The position numbers and the translations under genes were made by a program. This document shows positions 22,201 through 34,816 of a DNA stretch of 64,000 nt, piece by piece. Where the stretch lies: the NCBI RefSeq assembly GCF_964340395.1, contig NC_135560.1, positions 15,605,098 to 15,669,097 on the forward strand, read 5' to 3'. The notes beneath the pieces were generated by a model. It made no database searches. It was not told the DNA's origin and saw only the letters and a list, made by a program, of their open reading frames with translations. This DNA comes from Glandiceps talaboti. Taxonomy: Eukaryota > Hemichordata > Enteropneusta > Spengelidae. Within the stretch, counting starts at the first letter, position 1. Each line of letters begins with the position of its first letter.

Positions 22201-23755
22201 AAACAAAAACATTTTGATTATTTTAACCCCAAAAATTAAATAAAATTTTGGAATATCTGTTTGCTGTCTAGTAGATGACTGAACTTTGTGAATTTGTGAC
22301 ACTGTTGCTATAGTAATCTCATCTGTGTCAGTTTCAAATTGAGCCCGTTATTAGTTGGGAAATCATCCACAGAAATTGACTGGTTGCAAAGTTTTTTAAC
22401 GGAAATAAGTGCAGTGGATGATACAGACTTGATTTTTTTTCAAGAGTCAGATGTGCATATTGTGATCGATTAACACTATCTTGTAATCCTTTCATTTTCA
22501 AGTTCACCTTGTATGTTCATTTCATAATCTTTCACCTGTGTTCATCTCATTACATCATCACTGACCAATCACATTCACACGTCTTTCATCTTACATTCTC
22601 TTCTGTCTATCAGAGAGACTCAAGTTAAAAGCACATAAGCAACTTTCAAGTTCCACTGAAATTTAGTCAAGGCCTGCATGCAGAGAGATGTTAACTATAC
22701 AATATGTTTTCCAGGTAAATAACACTGATACTTTGAACAACAACTACTGCAATCTGACTTGTGTGTAAGGGTAGTCACAATGACATAAAGAGTGCAACCT
22801 TTCACGTGACTTAATAGTTGACTATATAATGTCACTTTCAAATGAACTACTTCGTTGTATTTGCACCTACTGTCTATGGAGAAGACAAAAATGCACATAA
22901 AAAATGTAATGATTTGAAAATGCGCATGAAAGTGATATTGTTTTGAAAATGACCTGTCTTCATTCAGAAACGGTATCGTGCTAACACTCAAAAATGCAAT
23001 ACTTTGAAATGAACATATTTGACCTCAGGAACGACCCCACCGATGACATAATTTGTACACTCACTTAAACCATGTTGTTATGTTTATGCACATGCAACAT
23101 CATCGTTTTCGAATTGTGTTTCTGTGCAGACGGTTAAAAATGATTGTCAGCCTAAGTGTAAACACGTGAAAAACAATATTAGCATTTTTATTTTAAAAAT
23201 TTCCTCATGTACCAAGCCTTAGAGTCATGACTGTCTGTGCAAAGCGATACATAAATTAATGAGAACTGAAATCAAGACCAAGAACTTACCAACAAGATGC
23301 CAAATTTTTCTTCTTCCATAGCAATGATCAATGGATGTTCTATCTGACTCGTAACCTACAAACGGTGTACATATAGCATCAGCCACTTGACCTACCAACA
23401 TTAAATAGCCTGCCATGGAATTACTGTAATGAAACAAGACAAGAAATTATGCTGTGCACCAGATGCGGAACGATCTTTGATCAAAATCCCAAACTTTAAG
23501 TTTGCTTATACAGGAACACCACTCCAAGAAATAAGGTATACTACCTCCTGTCTCAAAACAGATTACCCCCCCCCCCCCCCCCCCCCCCCCCGGTAGATGG
23601 TTGACTGCCGTGATATGAAATCCTTACCTGAAGTTTAAAACACTGTGAAAATAAATAAGAAGGTAACTGAACCACATTGAGGCACATAAATCGTTCTGTA
23701 CATGTCCAACACCATAGGCGTAACGCCGGATGATTGATATGTCTCCGGGAGGCAT
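16300..23755 (-). CDS. MFSD12: MFSD12 major-facilitator transporter (10 exons, complete)
   Basis: Major facilitator superfamily membrane transporter of the MFSD12 family. The vertebrate protein works in lysosomes and melanosomes, where it is needed to import cysteine. Coding exons in transcript order: 23755-23628, 23423-23290, 22173-21966, 21210-21066, 20237-20064, 19714-19622, 18759-18667, 17590-17423, 16982-16888, 16438-16300. They total 459 codons including TAG (458 residues; human 480). Landmarks match MFSD12 in order: [16 protein letters not shown] near the start, [18 protein letters not shown] and [10 protein letters not shown] (MFS motif A region), [56 protein letters not shown] and [13 protein letters not shown] cleft pair TCCKEC lies near the C-terminus. 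Twelve transmembrane helices are expected. A T precedes the ATG after a TTGCAG acceptor, so a non-coding first exon probably lies upstream. The last exon contains a strong donor-like GGAG|GTAAGC at its end, so an alternative C-terminus is possible. Confidence 0.95.
16505..16567. repeat. (CAAC)n microsatellite
   Basis: Thirteen or so CAAC tetramers in the last MFSD12 intron, about 70 bases before the last exon in transcript order. Confidence 0.95.
16575..16830 (-). repeat. degraded dispersed repeat (SINE or LINE tail type)
   Basis: AATAATAATAAAGTAGAC..., then a segment with GATAGGTCTTGAGAG, GACTTGGAGTG and GGGCCAATGTGAGAGAAAGA. From memory this resembles a widespread invertebrate retroelement-derived repeat that begins with AATAATAAT and contains a GGTCTTGAGAAG-like block. 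The family was not checked. Confidence 0.35.
18201..18453. mobile_element. MITE-like inverted-repeat element, about 253 bp
   Basis: The left arm, from 18201 (AGTGTCGATATGGATGAGAA), is repeated in inverted form up to 18453. Arms of roughly 80 bases share the GATATGGATGAG tip, GGTATTTA, TTTTGGATTT and TTTTATCATGGCTTCCTA blocks. The loop of about 85 bases has no coding potential. It lies in an MFSD12 intron. A clear target-site duplication was not identified. Confidence 0.8.
20400..20645. repeat. diverged direct repeat pair
   Basis: TCCTACTAGGTACCCATTTAT at about 20430 and TCCTACCCGGTTCCCATTTAT at about 20610 sit in similar surroundings about 180 bases apart, each after a CTTCACAT-like block. 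It is an old tandem duplication in an MFSD12 intron. Confidence 0.45.
23565..23592. repeat. poly-C tract
   Basis: About 26 consecutive C bases in the first MFSD12 coding intron. Confidence 0.9.
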
Positions 23756-26213
23756 ACTGCAAGCCTTATTTGGTCCTAAGCCTGGAAGACTATTTTCGAA
23801 ATATCACACCTGTCGTCACTAAAAGCTGAAATACAAAAATAAAAAAATACTTAGTCATTCTCGCATGTTATGTTCAACAGGAAAAGTTTTGTTCTTATGT
23901 AACAGGATATTGATCAATACTTTTGGCCTTGAATGGTTTAACATTTTAAAATAACCCCCTTATGACATAGATGAACTACATGCAAACCAGGTTGAACACA
24001 TTTGACCACAAAATATGGAATTTATACCCCAGTCATTCTACATAACAATATGCATATTTCTCATTCATTCAGCAGTGCTCAAAATATTAAACCACTCAAA
24101 AGTCACAATTACTCATCCCAATTTTTCATAGATTATAGTGCTTGCACAGGTCTTATTGTATTATTTCCCCATCTTTTTTTAAATCAACCGTGAAATTCTC
24201 ATGACCTACAGGTTTTGCATTACAAGTAAAAATCACAAGTCTAAAATATATAGTTCATAATTCTTGGGAAACACTGGGTGAATTATTGATCTGGCCATAT
24301 GTTTCCTTTCACAGAATTGTACACATATGCTCAGTTATAGAACCCTTGTTACAAAGGAATGGGGAAATATTTTACCTAGACAGTACATTAGTACATTCTG
24401 GTGTTGCAGCACAACTATATAAACTGAGTTCATTTTTTCAACAGGCATTGTCCAAAGTTCACCAAAAATGCCACTTCCAGAGATCTAACTCACACAGGTA
24501 ACATTCATTAAATCACATTGTGTCACTCCCCAGAAACATCACTACTAATTTTTTTATGTATATATATTTTTTCTCTCTAAAGATTACATAAAATTTGATA
24601 ATTCCATAAAAACAGTTTGCAATTGTATGTCACTCACAGTGCCATAAATTCTTTCCATATGCGATGAGGAAAGTATTGATTAATTTGACACGACAGAACA
24701 ATGGACAATTTGGTCGGTGTGGACAATTCAATCAATTTGGACAATTCAATCAATGTTGATCTTTCACTAAAATAAGCACCTGTTGACCATATTGAGAAAA
24801 TATTTATCGTTTCACTTCTTGAAAGTACTTCTTTTTACTGACTGACTATAAGTCTCACGGTAATATATCACAGTTGGTGTGCATTAAAATCCAATCCATT
24901 TTTCAGGAACAACTTCCTCCAAAATGAGTCATGTTGCAGGAACTTGGGCCTAAAAAATGTGAAATCAATCCCTTGAGCAGTTAGTAGCACTCACATTCAC
25001 AAGTTGATATTGTGATCAGTACAAGCTGTGTACAGAACACATGTGTATCTATAAATAACACTGTGGGATTTATTCTGGAGGTATATTTTCATATTTGGCA
25101 GAATGGATTAGAAAAATATGGCAGGCTTATATTAACAAAACAGTTCAGCATGAAATTTGAGAGATTCATCGCTATCATAATTATGATGCCTGTCCTGTGC
25201 TACTCCTATGACCCCGGTTGAAGCGATTTGACTTCAGTCTCTATTCAAATTGTGGTGATGACATATATATATGCCAGTTTTTACCTAAACAAATTATGTA
25301 TATCCTGTGCAAAATACGGGTTAATATATTCTAGTTTTAATCCATCCATTTTTAACGGTTTCCCTTTCCAGTTCATCCTATCTTCAATTCATACTTTTAA
25401 GTATTATACTTAAAAGTATGTGGGTGTTGTAGGTATGAGCTATTAGTCTTGTTTTCATATGTTCTGTAGACAGCATATGTATCAGCTCTAATCAGAATTT
25501 CATGAAATGGTATCTGATAGGGAGCTCCAGGTACTACCCGCTAGCACAACACGTCCTATTTTACAGACTACTGTATATTGTGTTAGGCAGGCATGGATTC
25601 ATATAGCGATAACTATTACCAAATTAGTAGCATTAGTAGGACTTATACAAGCTTTGTTGGGTACAAACAGTCAAGGACAACAAGATGTTTCTTTTGTGTA
25701 TAAATGTACCCTTATCAGTTTAATGTAAAGTTTGACAAATAATTTACAAGGACAAAGCAGGGCTAATGGAGGCTGCCTGTGAGTGTGACTAGATAAGGCC
25801 AGGCCTCCACATCCATACACAATAAACATTGTGGCATTGGTCAAAAGACAGTAAATATTAGAATTACATTGAATGTTCAAATTTCAGATTCATATAAACA
25901 GACTTTACACTAATATTTGATTCAATTCCCTTATGGGAAATTTTTGTTGGATATATTATCAATTTGTAAGCTTTTACATATAACACCATATGTTTTATAC
26001 CAGAAATCTATATTGCATTGTTATCTACGCATTTGATGATTACACAATACTTTAGTCTGCTACTGTAACGACTATTTCAATTCGTACAATATGTTATAAA
26101 GTTAACACCTAACCATATTGCATAGCAATAGATACCTATGACACATATAGGCTACCTTTGGCTGACTGTTTATATACTTTTCAAAGGTCAAGTTCGTTCA
26201 ACTTTTTTCATTC
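23756..26213. other. upstream region of MFSD12, no gene seen
   Basis: AT-rich, with only short unrelated open frames. A non-coding first exon of MFSD12 may lie here or near 26700-27000, where the sequence is locally richer in CG. I could not place it. Confidence 0.3.
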
Positions 26214-26325
26214 TCACAAAACTAGAGCTGATATTTCTCCTGCGACACTGTGAAATATCATTGTCAAGATCTCGGGAAGGTGCCATAATTTCATAAAGAG
26301 GCTTGGTTTATGATGATGATGCATT
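26214..26325 (+). repeat. dispersed repeat copy A (AGAGCTGATATTTCT family)
   Basis: Shares CAAAACTAGAGCTGATATTT, GGTGCC and AAAGAGGCTTGGTTT blocks, in order, with 54428-54530. A related 30-base piece is inverted at about 48094-48125. This is a low-copy dispersed element; its ends resemble short terminal inverted repeats. Confidence 0.6.
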
Positions 26326-28410
26326 GCTTTTTTCTTTTTTCTTTTTTTAGAAATGTAACAAAGAATAATTTGCACTGTAATTATTTCTCTAAACATGATT
26401 GAATTAACTAATCATATATTTCCTTAATTATAGAGATTGAATTTTTAGATACGTATGCAATGAAAATATTATAAATACACAAAAAACAAAACTTTTTACC
26501 AATTATTCCAGTATCCTTCTGTCGAAAAGTTATGTTTGTGGCATAAAATATATGTATAAAATCATAACATTAGTAATTATAGTATTTGGAATACATTAAT
26601 TTCCACTAAATGCCCCAAACAATCGACAATGTCTCTGAAAATACTTGTGAAAACTTAATTGTCTTACACGAGTAAATGGTACATGTGTAATGGACACCCA
26701 AGTAAGGGGCGTTTTCAGAAAGTCGCCTCACGAAAAGCTCACCTTTTCAAGTAGTACGGTATATATTCACGACTCGCCTGGCCACTGACTCCTGAGTTTA
26801 ATACCGTCTCTCAGGTCACATATGTACGTGTGCGTTACTTATTATATTACTACAATCGATCACCTCCGCTGACACCTGATAAACAGTAATCGGGACGATA
26901 CGCTATCTTGTCTGTTGAAACATCTCGGCTTCCGCTGTCTTGTATTCCCGTATTCTGTGGATTCAGGATACGCTAAATGTCAGTGCTAATAGCCGGCGTG
27001 TATCAAAATACCTATACAGCTGTGGTAGTACGAAAAGGGTCTTCCGGTCTACGTCTCGTCTGGTTCAGTTACAAATTTACTTTCATCAGTTACGCGTGCG
27101 TGATTTCATCATGATCATGAGTTACGCATGTGACTGCTCGGGGGTGTTCCACCTATTACTAACGGATTGAACATAGTGTGGTCGTCTGAGAAAAATGCAT
27201 GTCATGACATGGAACTTGGAAGTGCCACATTACTTCCATGATCATGACCTGTAATGTAAACACCGCTCGAAATGTATGCGCGTGTTCCCATCAAATCAAT
27301 GAAGGACCATTGCAAATTACGATCGATCACTTTTCCATATGACAAACTTATGGCCAACTGTTTTCCACTTTTCCAAGTCGCATTCTGCTATATTTGGTGA
27401 ACTTAAAGTATCCTATATTGTCAAAATCATATCCGTCAGTCATTATATCAACACCGAGGCGGTAGTCGAGGTGTTCATGTTATGGCTGACGGATATATCT
27501 TTTATACTTCAGGTAGAGTGGAGGGATCCCCATAAACTTATTTGGTTGTTAACTTCATTGCTACTTAATATCCCCTCACTTTATATTTTACAAATTGTCT
27601 CCGTTGAGAGCTACTTTCTGCTGGCCGCACTTCATTATCACAGGTCAAAAATAACAACCTTGTTCAATTAAATTAAACCTTGTTCAATTAAATTCAATTT
27701 CACCAAATGTTGACAACGCAATTTTTTTAAATCGTTTTTCTTGTACCGTACTTGTCAATACCATTCCAATAAAAAATCTAAACTGACAAAACAACGGAAA
27801 ATATCTTTAAAAAAACACAATTCACGTTTAGTACTTTATATAGCCATCCATAAAGCAAAATTATGTCTATGTGGGCTTCTATAGTTCCAACATCATGAGA
27901 TGGGATGCACATACGTATCTGAAAATGGGTTTTGAACAGTGACATGTATGCCTTGTGTTTTTAAACACTTTACACTTACACCTGTGATGATTGCACATTT
28001 CATATCTTCCGCTGTTTCTGCTTGAAAATATTTTGTCAACTTACAGTGGTGAGTTTATAAGCTTTTTACTCACGTGAACATACTTCAAGAAAACTACATT
28101 CCAGTTTGATGTTAACGTCAATGCATATCAATTGTCTTATGGCATTGTTAGAACTGTTGATTACATGGTAGGGATATCCTATGATGAAATACACGACTGG
28201 GTTGAATCTCAATATCTTAATGCCAGGTTTGAGTTCAGTCAATTGCAAGTGGTGGTTGAATATGTTTCAGTAAACAGAATACTACAAGTGTATTTTAAAT
28301 ATGCACTAAAAACTATCTATAAACCCAACATGTTCCCCTTTAACACCATTATACAGATGTTCTGTAGAATATCTTTGGATTTGAATATTTGTCACACACC
28401 CCCTCCCTCC

Positions 28411-28412
<2 letters not shown>
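26326..28412. other. intergenic, with an inverted repeat at 27429-27496
   Basis: No gene was recognised. At 27429-27455 and 27470-27496 are 27-base arms, inverted with four mismatches, around a 14-base loop. Confidence 0.4.
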
Positions 28413-28452
<40 letters not shown>

Positions 28453-28496
28453 TACATACATACATACATACATACATACATACATACATACATACA

Positions 28497-28527
<31 letters not shown>
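28413..28527. repeat. (AC)n then (ATAC)n microsatellite
   Basis: About sixteen AC units followed by about nineteen ATAC units. A second (ATAC)n array with one GACA unit lies at 28841-28905. Open frames here are artefacts. Confidence 0.95.
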
Positions 28528-28840
28528 CAAATTCTTTTATTTCCAACTTACATGAACATAGCATGTACAGGTAAAGTATTTACATAATTCCTTTACAGAA
28601 TACACACACAATACCTTGCAGGAAATCATACTGACTAGTGAACGAGTTTCTCTTGGTCACTTATGACAAACGTTCACGTGATATCTGGTTGTTATAGTAC
28701 CTACATCTCAATCTCCAAATTTTGTAAGAACCTATTATTGAGCTGACACTACAATATTTGGTGATGGATTTGGAATTCCTTCTATTTAAACCAGCTTTGA
28801 TCAAACCACTTGTGACTTTATGATGTACATTTCCGAGACT

Positions 28841-28905
28841 ATACATACATACATACAGACATACATACATACATACATACATACATACATACATACATAC
28901 ATACA
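28841..28905. repeat. (ATAC)n microsatellite
   Basis: About fifteen ATAC tetramers with one CAGA interruption, in gene-free sequence. Confidence 0.95.
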
Positions 28906-30859
28906 CAACCAATCAAAGAAATCAACAAAACAGATATTTCATAAAAACCACCAACAGTGTTCTGGCACAACTGAATATACTTTTAAGCAATTTATTTCTA
29001 TACAATGACCCAAGTTTGCAATCTTTGACCCAAAATAACAATTCCGCATCTAACCTAAAAATGATAATACTGCTCGGAAAATGGAACAAGCTGAGATCAT
29101 AATGTTTTTCTTGGGTTACAATACTTGCTGTAAAACCTGCTTGCATAATGTTAACACCAATACATGACTATAATGGCATTAAAACCCATCTTCTGGCATT
29201 AGTAGCACAGTTGGTAGCATACTAGTTTCTTCCAGAATGGGCAAACTCTAAACATGTTTTTTTTGGCACATGAAAAATTTGCAAGAACGGCCATTTAGGA
29301 TCTGTCAGGTACACTTAGTTCGGCAAACAATGCAAGACAGTAGACACTACTTGTAAATAAAATATTCAGTTAGCTCACTGTATTCAGTGCAAACGTTGTT
29401 GACACCTCCTCTCTGAAAGGGGTTAACTGATGTGTGGGGGCGCACTTCACAGACTAATCAGACCACCCCACTGAACTTTAATCTGTTATTTACATATCAT
29501 GAAAGTGATATAGCCACTATACAGAGATTACGTCATATGTACATAGGAACTCTTGGTACACTTTTGCAAAGTAGAATGATGACAAGTTCTCTCATTTCTG
29601 GTCCAGGTCAAATCATACTCCAAATATACAATAGAAATCCCTCTACCTGCAATACTTAATTGTCACAATTGTATTTTACTATATAGTTAATAGCTGTTTT
29701 AATGTCTGTACTGCAGTGGGAGTATAATTGATAACAGAGCATTTTGTTTATACAGTGTAGTTGACATGACAGTCATCTGAGAGACAGAGACGCCCTACAA
29801 TGAGTAATTATAAACTCACAGAACACAGAATAGGGTTGGTCACTACACTGAACCATATATGTGTTGGTGTATCTATAAAGAATTACTTCATTTCAAACAT
29901 TTGCCTAATTTGTTCAACTTGAATGCATACACTTGGTATGTTTCCCTGAATGTGATTTGTTCAGATATTTATATCTCTATCCTATGGGTGGTATGTCCAT
30001 AGGTAGTCTTGCTTGAAACTTCAAGCATGGTGCAGATGGTTATCTTGCGTAAATTGTTCTCAGTACAGCTTGTCTTAAAATGACCCCTTGTCTAAACATA
30101 AGCAAGACTGTTATCAATTACACTCCCACTATGTACAGACATTAAAAATGCTTGTAACTCTTACATGTTGTTGTTGTTGTTGTTGTTGTTGTAAATCCTA
30201 TTTATTCGTTCATGCAAAGCAATACTGTATTTTGACAATTATTCTTATCACATTTTGTTTATTTTTCAGCTACCCGAGTTTTACCCAGTATTTTCAACTT
30301 AACTCATTCTGTAAGGGTTGTGGGCTTGACTAGTTCTGTAGAACTATTCCTACAACCCCCACCAGGTCCATGTAATTACTGATGTATTTGATTGAATATT
30401 CTTTGACTTAATTTAATTTATATATTTTGTTAATTTATTTGTTATGTATGTTTTTTTCCTGGTGAAATCAATAAATCAAATCAAATCAAATCAATATACT
30501 GTAAACATCATGTACAGTATTATGACTATAGAAAGTTAAACATAAATGTCTAGAATTCCTTCCTTCCAAAGTTGTCATACTTTCCAGGTGTCTGTACATG
30601 CAGCATTTCATTGTTTTACAGTCGGTCAATGATATCCCGGTTCCAACTATTACTAAAACATAGTGGTTCCTCCTTAAGTAACTCTCTCATTTTTTAAAAT
30701 AAAGTTACAGTAAAGAAATATTTATCAAGGTATGTACACTCATTTAATATCAACTAATATACACCATCATTATTTGCTCTGTTGGCAGTCGCTATATCTT
30801 TGCTTGTTTCTCATATTGCACATTCCGCAAGTAGAGTGCTACTGGTAATTGTTGAGTGA
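28906..30859. other. intergenic sequence, possible tRNA-like repeat head
   Basis: No gene was recognised. TAGCACAGTTGGTAGCATAC at about 29206-29225 resembles a tRNA A box, but the region after it lacks a convincing B box, so at most this is a degraded SINE head. A (TTG)n run lies at 30166-30192. Confidence 0.3.
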
Positions 30860-31545
30860 TAGGTCTCACTCTTTAAACAAAGTGTATGTCTCTTTAAATA
30901 ATTGTCTTGGTCTCTCTGATAAAAAAAACAAAACATTTGGAAAATTACTCCTTCGTCTCTTTTTCCAAGTATGAGTCCTAAAATGTTTGATTTCTTTAAA
31001 ACATTTTAGGATGAGTCCTCAGTTGAATCTCTACATCTCTCTTTGTGCTTTAAACAAATGGCAAGTCCTCAAATGACTCCATGGGTTACACTGTGAGTAC
31101 TCCAATACTCCTTAAGTTTCTGTTTAAAGTGCGAGCCCTTAAATAACTCTACAGGTCTCTCTGATCTAAACAGTGTGATTTGTCATGTGACTACTTAGGT
31201 CTCTCTGCTTTAAACCAAAGTATGAGAACTCAAATGACTCATTTATAGATCTCTGTCTTAGACTTTGAACACTCAAACGGCTCCTTAGGTCTCTCTGCTA
31301 CATACAAAATGTGAGTACTCGGTGACTCCTTAGGTCACTGTTATAAAGAGTGATGACTAAAGTGACTCCTCGGGGCACTCTGTTTAAACAGTGTGAGTAT
31401 TACAAATGACTCCTTAGGTCTCTCTGTTCAACACAGTATAAATCGTCATCAGACTCCATGGGTCTCTGCTTTAAACAAAGAACGAGTACACAAATGGTTC
31501 CTAATTTATCTCTGTTCTGAATGCCATGAGTCGTTATATGACTTC
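30860..31545 (-). repeat. degenerate 50-65-bp minisatellite beside JTB
   Basis: About eleven imperfect units, each with CTTAGGTCTCTCTG, TTTAAACAAAGT, GAGTACTCAAATGACTCC or close variants. It begins 9 bases past the JTB stop codon in transcript direction, so it is likely transcribed as JTB 3' UTR. Copies are too diverged for recent slippage. Confidence 0.8.
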
Positions 31546-31553
31546 TTAGCTTT

Positions 31554-33218
31554 TTAAACAGCTGCAGATATTTGTCTCTGCACTCTCTCCATCATGTTTT
31601 TTTCAATCTTCTTTCTTCTGAGGACAACCATACCACACGAACAGAATCCTACCACAAACATGAAACCTTCAAATGCCCAAAATATTCTCTCTTCCAACCA
31701 GCTGGGTCGTGGACAGCTTTTGTAAACCTCTGATCCTGATTGCAGACACTTGACTTTTTCTTTGAATCCAGTTGATGAACATGCTGTCTTCAAGACACTC
31801 TGAAAAGGAGAAAACATTCCATATCTGAGTTCAACAGCCACTTGAATCAGTTCCTTTCCAAAGTCATAGAAGAGTTAGTCGCGGTTACCCAGACTCTCGC
31901 CACTGGAGGCTCTGCCTACAAAGACCTCCCAAAACTAGAGTCTAGGAAAACTACATTCCAACTCGCCCGTGATGGAAGTAGCTGCTGGTGCAGTGCATCA
32001 TGGGGAGTACTTCACATCCAACATTGTAGGCTGAATGATTTAGGTACCTTCGCTACAGATTATCACTGCTCAAGTGACTGATATATATTAATTACAACAA
32101 ACAGGCCTCATAAGCCCATTTTTTAATGCTTGGAAGAAATTTACTGTGTGACTTTCATTGCGGGGTACAAATGTAGTTGGAATATGGTTTCCCAGACTTT
32201 CCTTTGGGGAGGTCTCGTAGGCAGAGCCCCCAGCAGTGAGTCTGGGTAACCAAGACTATAGAAGATTTTTTTTTCATGTAGATCAATACTTTACATCTAA
32301 CTTACTACTAAAGTTATCCACCAAAATCAAGGTACTAATGTATGGCAATCAACACCAACTTTCTTACATTGCCTCAATCTATGATAGCGGTCCCCAAACC
32401 TTTGCAGAAGTTTTGTCATGTGAAAACCATCACGATCAAATGTAGGAAATCCCCCTCTAATAACGAGATTTCAAACCTTGATAAACACTGTCTCAAGACA
32501 GGTCTACTTGTAGCTCACAAAATAAAAATTTCTAATGCCAATCGTTTTGATGTTTTAGTACTGTATTGTGGTACAAATTGTGTGTATGCATAATTTTAAG
32601 AGTGTACACACTGACATGGTGACTATAGTATACATCAACAATATGCATTGAAGAAAAAGTGAACAAAAACACTGATTAATACCAAATGTACGAATACACA
32701 TTGAACTCATAGACATGTATATCTTCGACTTACGAATTCAATTCCTTGACATGGCTTGCATGAATTTTCAACTACTGTGAAATCTTCTGTCTGCCAACAT
32801 AACACGTTTTCTAGATTTTCTGGTTTGGGAAGAGAATTTTCTGCACAAACCACACAACTGTACAGGACACTGTTAAAAACAAACAAACATGGTCATGGTT
32901 TATTACACAGAATACAAATTTGTATGGATGGTAACAAGATCATTAGTACTTCATCAAGAATACTGTAACTTCATGGGGAAAAATACAGAAATATTTCCTT
33001 ATTATTGATTTTACACATCCTCTGTACTTTCTCATTCTTCCATAGAATCTCCTAGGCCTCTCCACTGTTCTCTAAAGTTCAAGACAACACGCTGTACCAT
33101 TGGATACCGAGTTCAATATATTAATCTAATTATATCTATGCATAGTAATATTGCAATGTGTCAATGTCAATAACACTTACGTTAAAAGAAGACTGAGTCC
33201 CACTTGCCAACTACCCAT
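31554..33218 (-). CDS. JTB: JTB family membrane protein (3 exons, complete)
   Basis: Small type I membrane protein of the JTB (jumping translocation breakpoint) family, linked in mammals to mitochondria and cytokinesis. Coding exons: 33218-33181, 32869-32734, 31799-31554, giving 139 residues (human 146). The N-terminus (MGSWQVGLSLLLT...) is a signal peptide. A short Cys-rich ectodomain follows, with the family pattern CWQTEDFTVVENSCKPCQGI, further Cys pairs and SWLEERIFWAFEG just before the membrane. One helix (about residues 102-122, rich in FVVGF and GMVVL) leads to a basic tail RRKKIEKNMMERVQRQI, as in the human protein. Splice phases are 2 then 0. A 383-bp MITE sits in the second intron. 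Confidence 0.93.
31876..32258. mobile_element. MITE with about 100-bp terminal inverted repeats
   Basis: The left arm starts TAGTCGCGGTTACCCAGACT and the right arm, read inverted, TAGTCTTGGTTACCCAGACT. Similarity continues through GGCTCTGCCTAC, GACCTCCC, AGTCT and ATTCCAACT for about 100 bases. TAGAAGA occurs at both flanks (31867-31873 and 32259-32265) and is a candidate target-site duplication of 7-8 bases, as made by hAT-type transposases. There is no internal coding sequence. It lies in the second JTB intron. Confidence 0.85.
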
Positions 33219-33610
33219 CTTCAACTCTCAATTAATTTTGAAGTTCGCACAACACAGTACATTATCGAAATGACAGTCTAAATGCATATACGTGTCATCT
33301 GTTCACACGTACATACGTACAGACAAATACACGAACCGGTGGACTTCGTCGTCGTACAATGACCGGGTAAATAGGTCGTCAGCAACTCACGGGATAAAAA
33401 AAATGCGGCTAACTCGTGATTGAGATAATCAAATCCCTGATTTTTTTTTGGAATTAAACGGTATACCTAGAATATTTTTCACACAGTTTTGTTTTGGTGA
33501 GAGCGAGTCAACCTGTTGTAACTACTTCCGGTGAATGCATGTGCGTTCGGTATTTCATCTCCTCGGGTTAGATTTTGAATAGCGCCAACACAGGCAATAC
33601 ATTAAAAATG
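33219..33610 (-). promoter_or_regulatory. JTB promoter region with ETS-type site
   Basis: ACTTCCGGTG at 33524-33533 is a close match to the ETS/GABP consensus often found in TATA-less housekeeping promoters, about 310 bases upstream of the JTB start codon. The neighbourhood is richer in CG than the surrounding DNA. The transcription start is not determined. Confidence 0.45.
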
Positions 33611-34816
33611 TTTCGTTCCGGGGGACGACTGTAATTACAGTTGACTCTTGCGAGTTCAGGGGTTCTCTGAAAATGTTGATGCAACAAGGTCACATTTTCA
33701 AAACGTATTAATAATTTGTTCAAAGAAAAGTTTAATTATTTATGGTTTTCAAAATTCATTCTTTTTGAGTTATGTCATATATATGTATTAATAAACATTA
33801 TTCATGTTATTGTGAAGTTCATGTTTCTTTAATGTATTTTGGAGGGGGGGGGGGGTAATTAAATCATTTAGAATAAGTGCACAGTTTATTTCATATTTTT
33901 TATTTGACAAATATCATATCTTGTATATAATTTACATATCAAGGAGCAGTGCAGTACATCAAATATGAATTATTTTGTTGTCAAATGTCCTTTTCCAATT
34001 TTGTAAAGGAAAATGTTCTCCAAAGAGTTTACTGTTCACCGTACAACATGCAATCACTCGCTCACTCACTCAGGTCACTATTTCACATTAAAAAATACTC
34101 TTGGATTTAAAAAAATGTTTTATTCAATAAGCATGTCTACTGCCTAGTGTAAATAAAGAGGTAAATATATATAAATAAATAAATATCTTGTCATAAGAAA
34201 AATGTGACCGTGTGTGCAAATATTCAATATAATAGAATATTCAACAATACATAAATCATCTATCAATGAAAGACAATCTATGGGTCTTAGTTCTAAGTAC
34301 AGCTTGCTGTTCTAACTACTGTGTAAGAAGCAGCCTACCTGTAGACTTGAGAACGACTCGGAAACCAAGTGAAAATTCAAAATGTCAGTTAGGATAGCGG
34401 TATAGTGTAGCGATAGCCATTCTCAAGTCTACAGGTAAGCTATGTAAGAAGTTTTGGCAAAGAGTAATGTGCTTGAGATTAGTTTACTATTAGAATGCCA
34501 AGCTGGTGAATATCATGGCAGTGATAGTCTAAATGCTATCCATGGCTTCTAATCTCACGATCTCTCTATGGCCAGTGAGGGTCTAGAGGGTATATACTGA
34601 ATATGGCATGCTGAGGGTTTAATGCAAGTGTGTACAAGGACTGCTTCTGCAGATTATGTGTATATCTAGTTGTCTGGTAATGTTGCTGTCAACAATCCAC
34701 AAGAATACCAATGCAGTAATACTGAAGCATAGTGAGTAGTTTGTCAGCAATATGGCAGACCTGTTAGTATTGTGTATGACTTCAAAAAGAATTGGGGAAG
34801 CTGTGAATGGATTTAT
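33611..34816. other. KLHL 3' UTR and intergenic sequence
   Basis: Non-coding. TTTATT at about 33885 and 33900 and at 34119 reads AATAAA on the minus strand, giving candidate polyadenylation sites for the BTB-Kelch gene. A G run lies at 33843-33855 and an inverted repeat at 34337-34439. Confidence 0.4.
34337..34439. mobile_element. small foldback element
   Basis: ACCTGTAGACTTGAGAA at about 34338 is perfectly inverted at about 34420-34436 around an interior of some 65 bases. The interior (AAATTCAAAATGTCAG... and TAGTGTAGCGATAG) and the right end recur in diverged form at 41425-41492, so this is a dispersed family. Confidence 0.65.

Noticed and set aside
29198-29260. tRNA gene candidate
   Set aside because: Has an A-box-like stretch only. 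No B box, no acceptor stem and no cloverleaf could be drawn.
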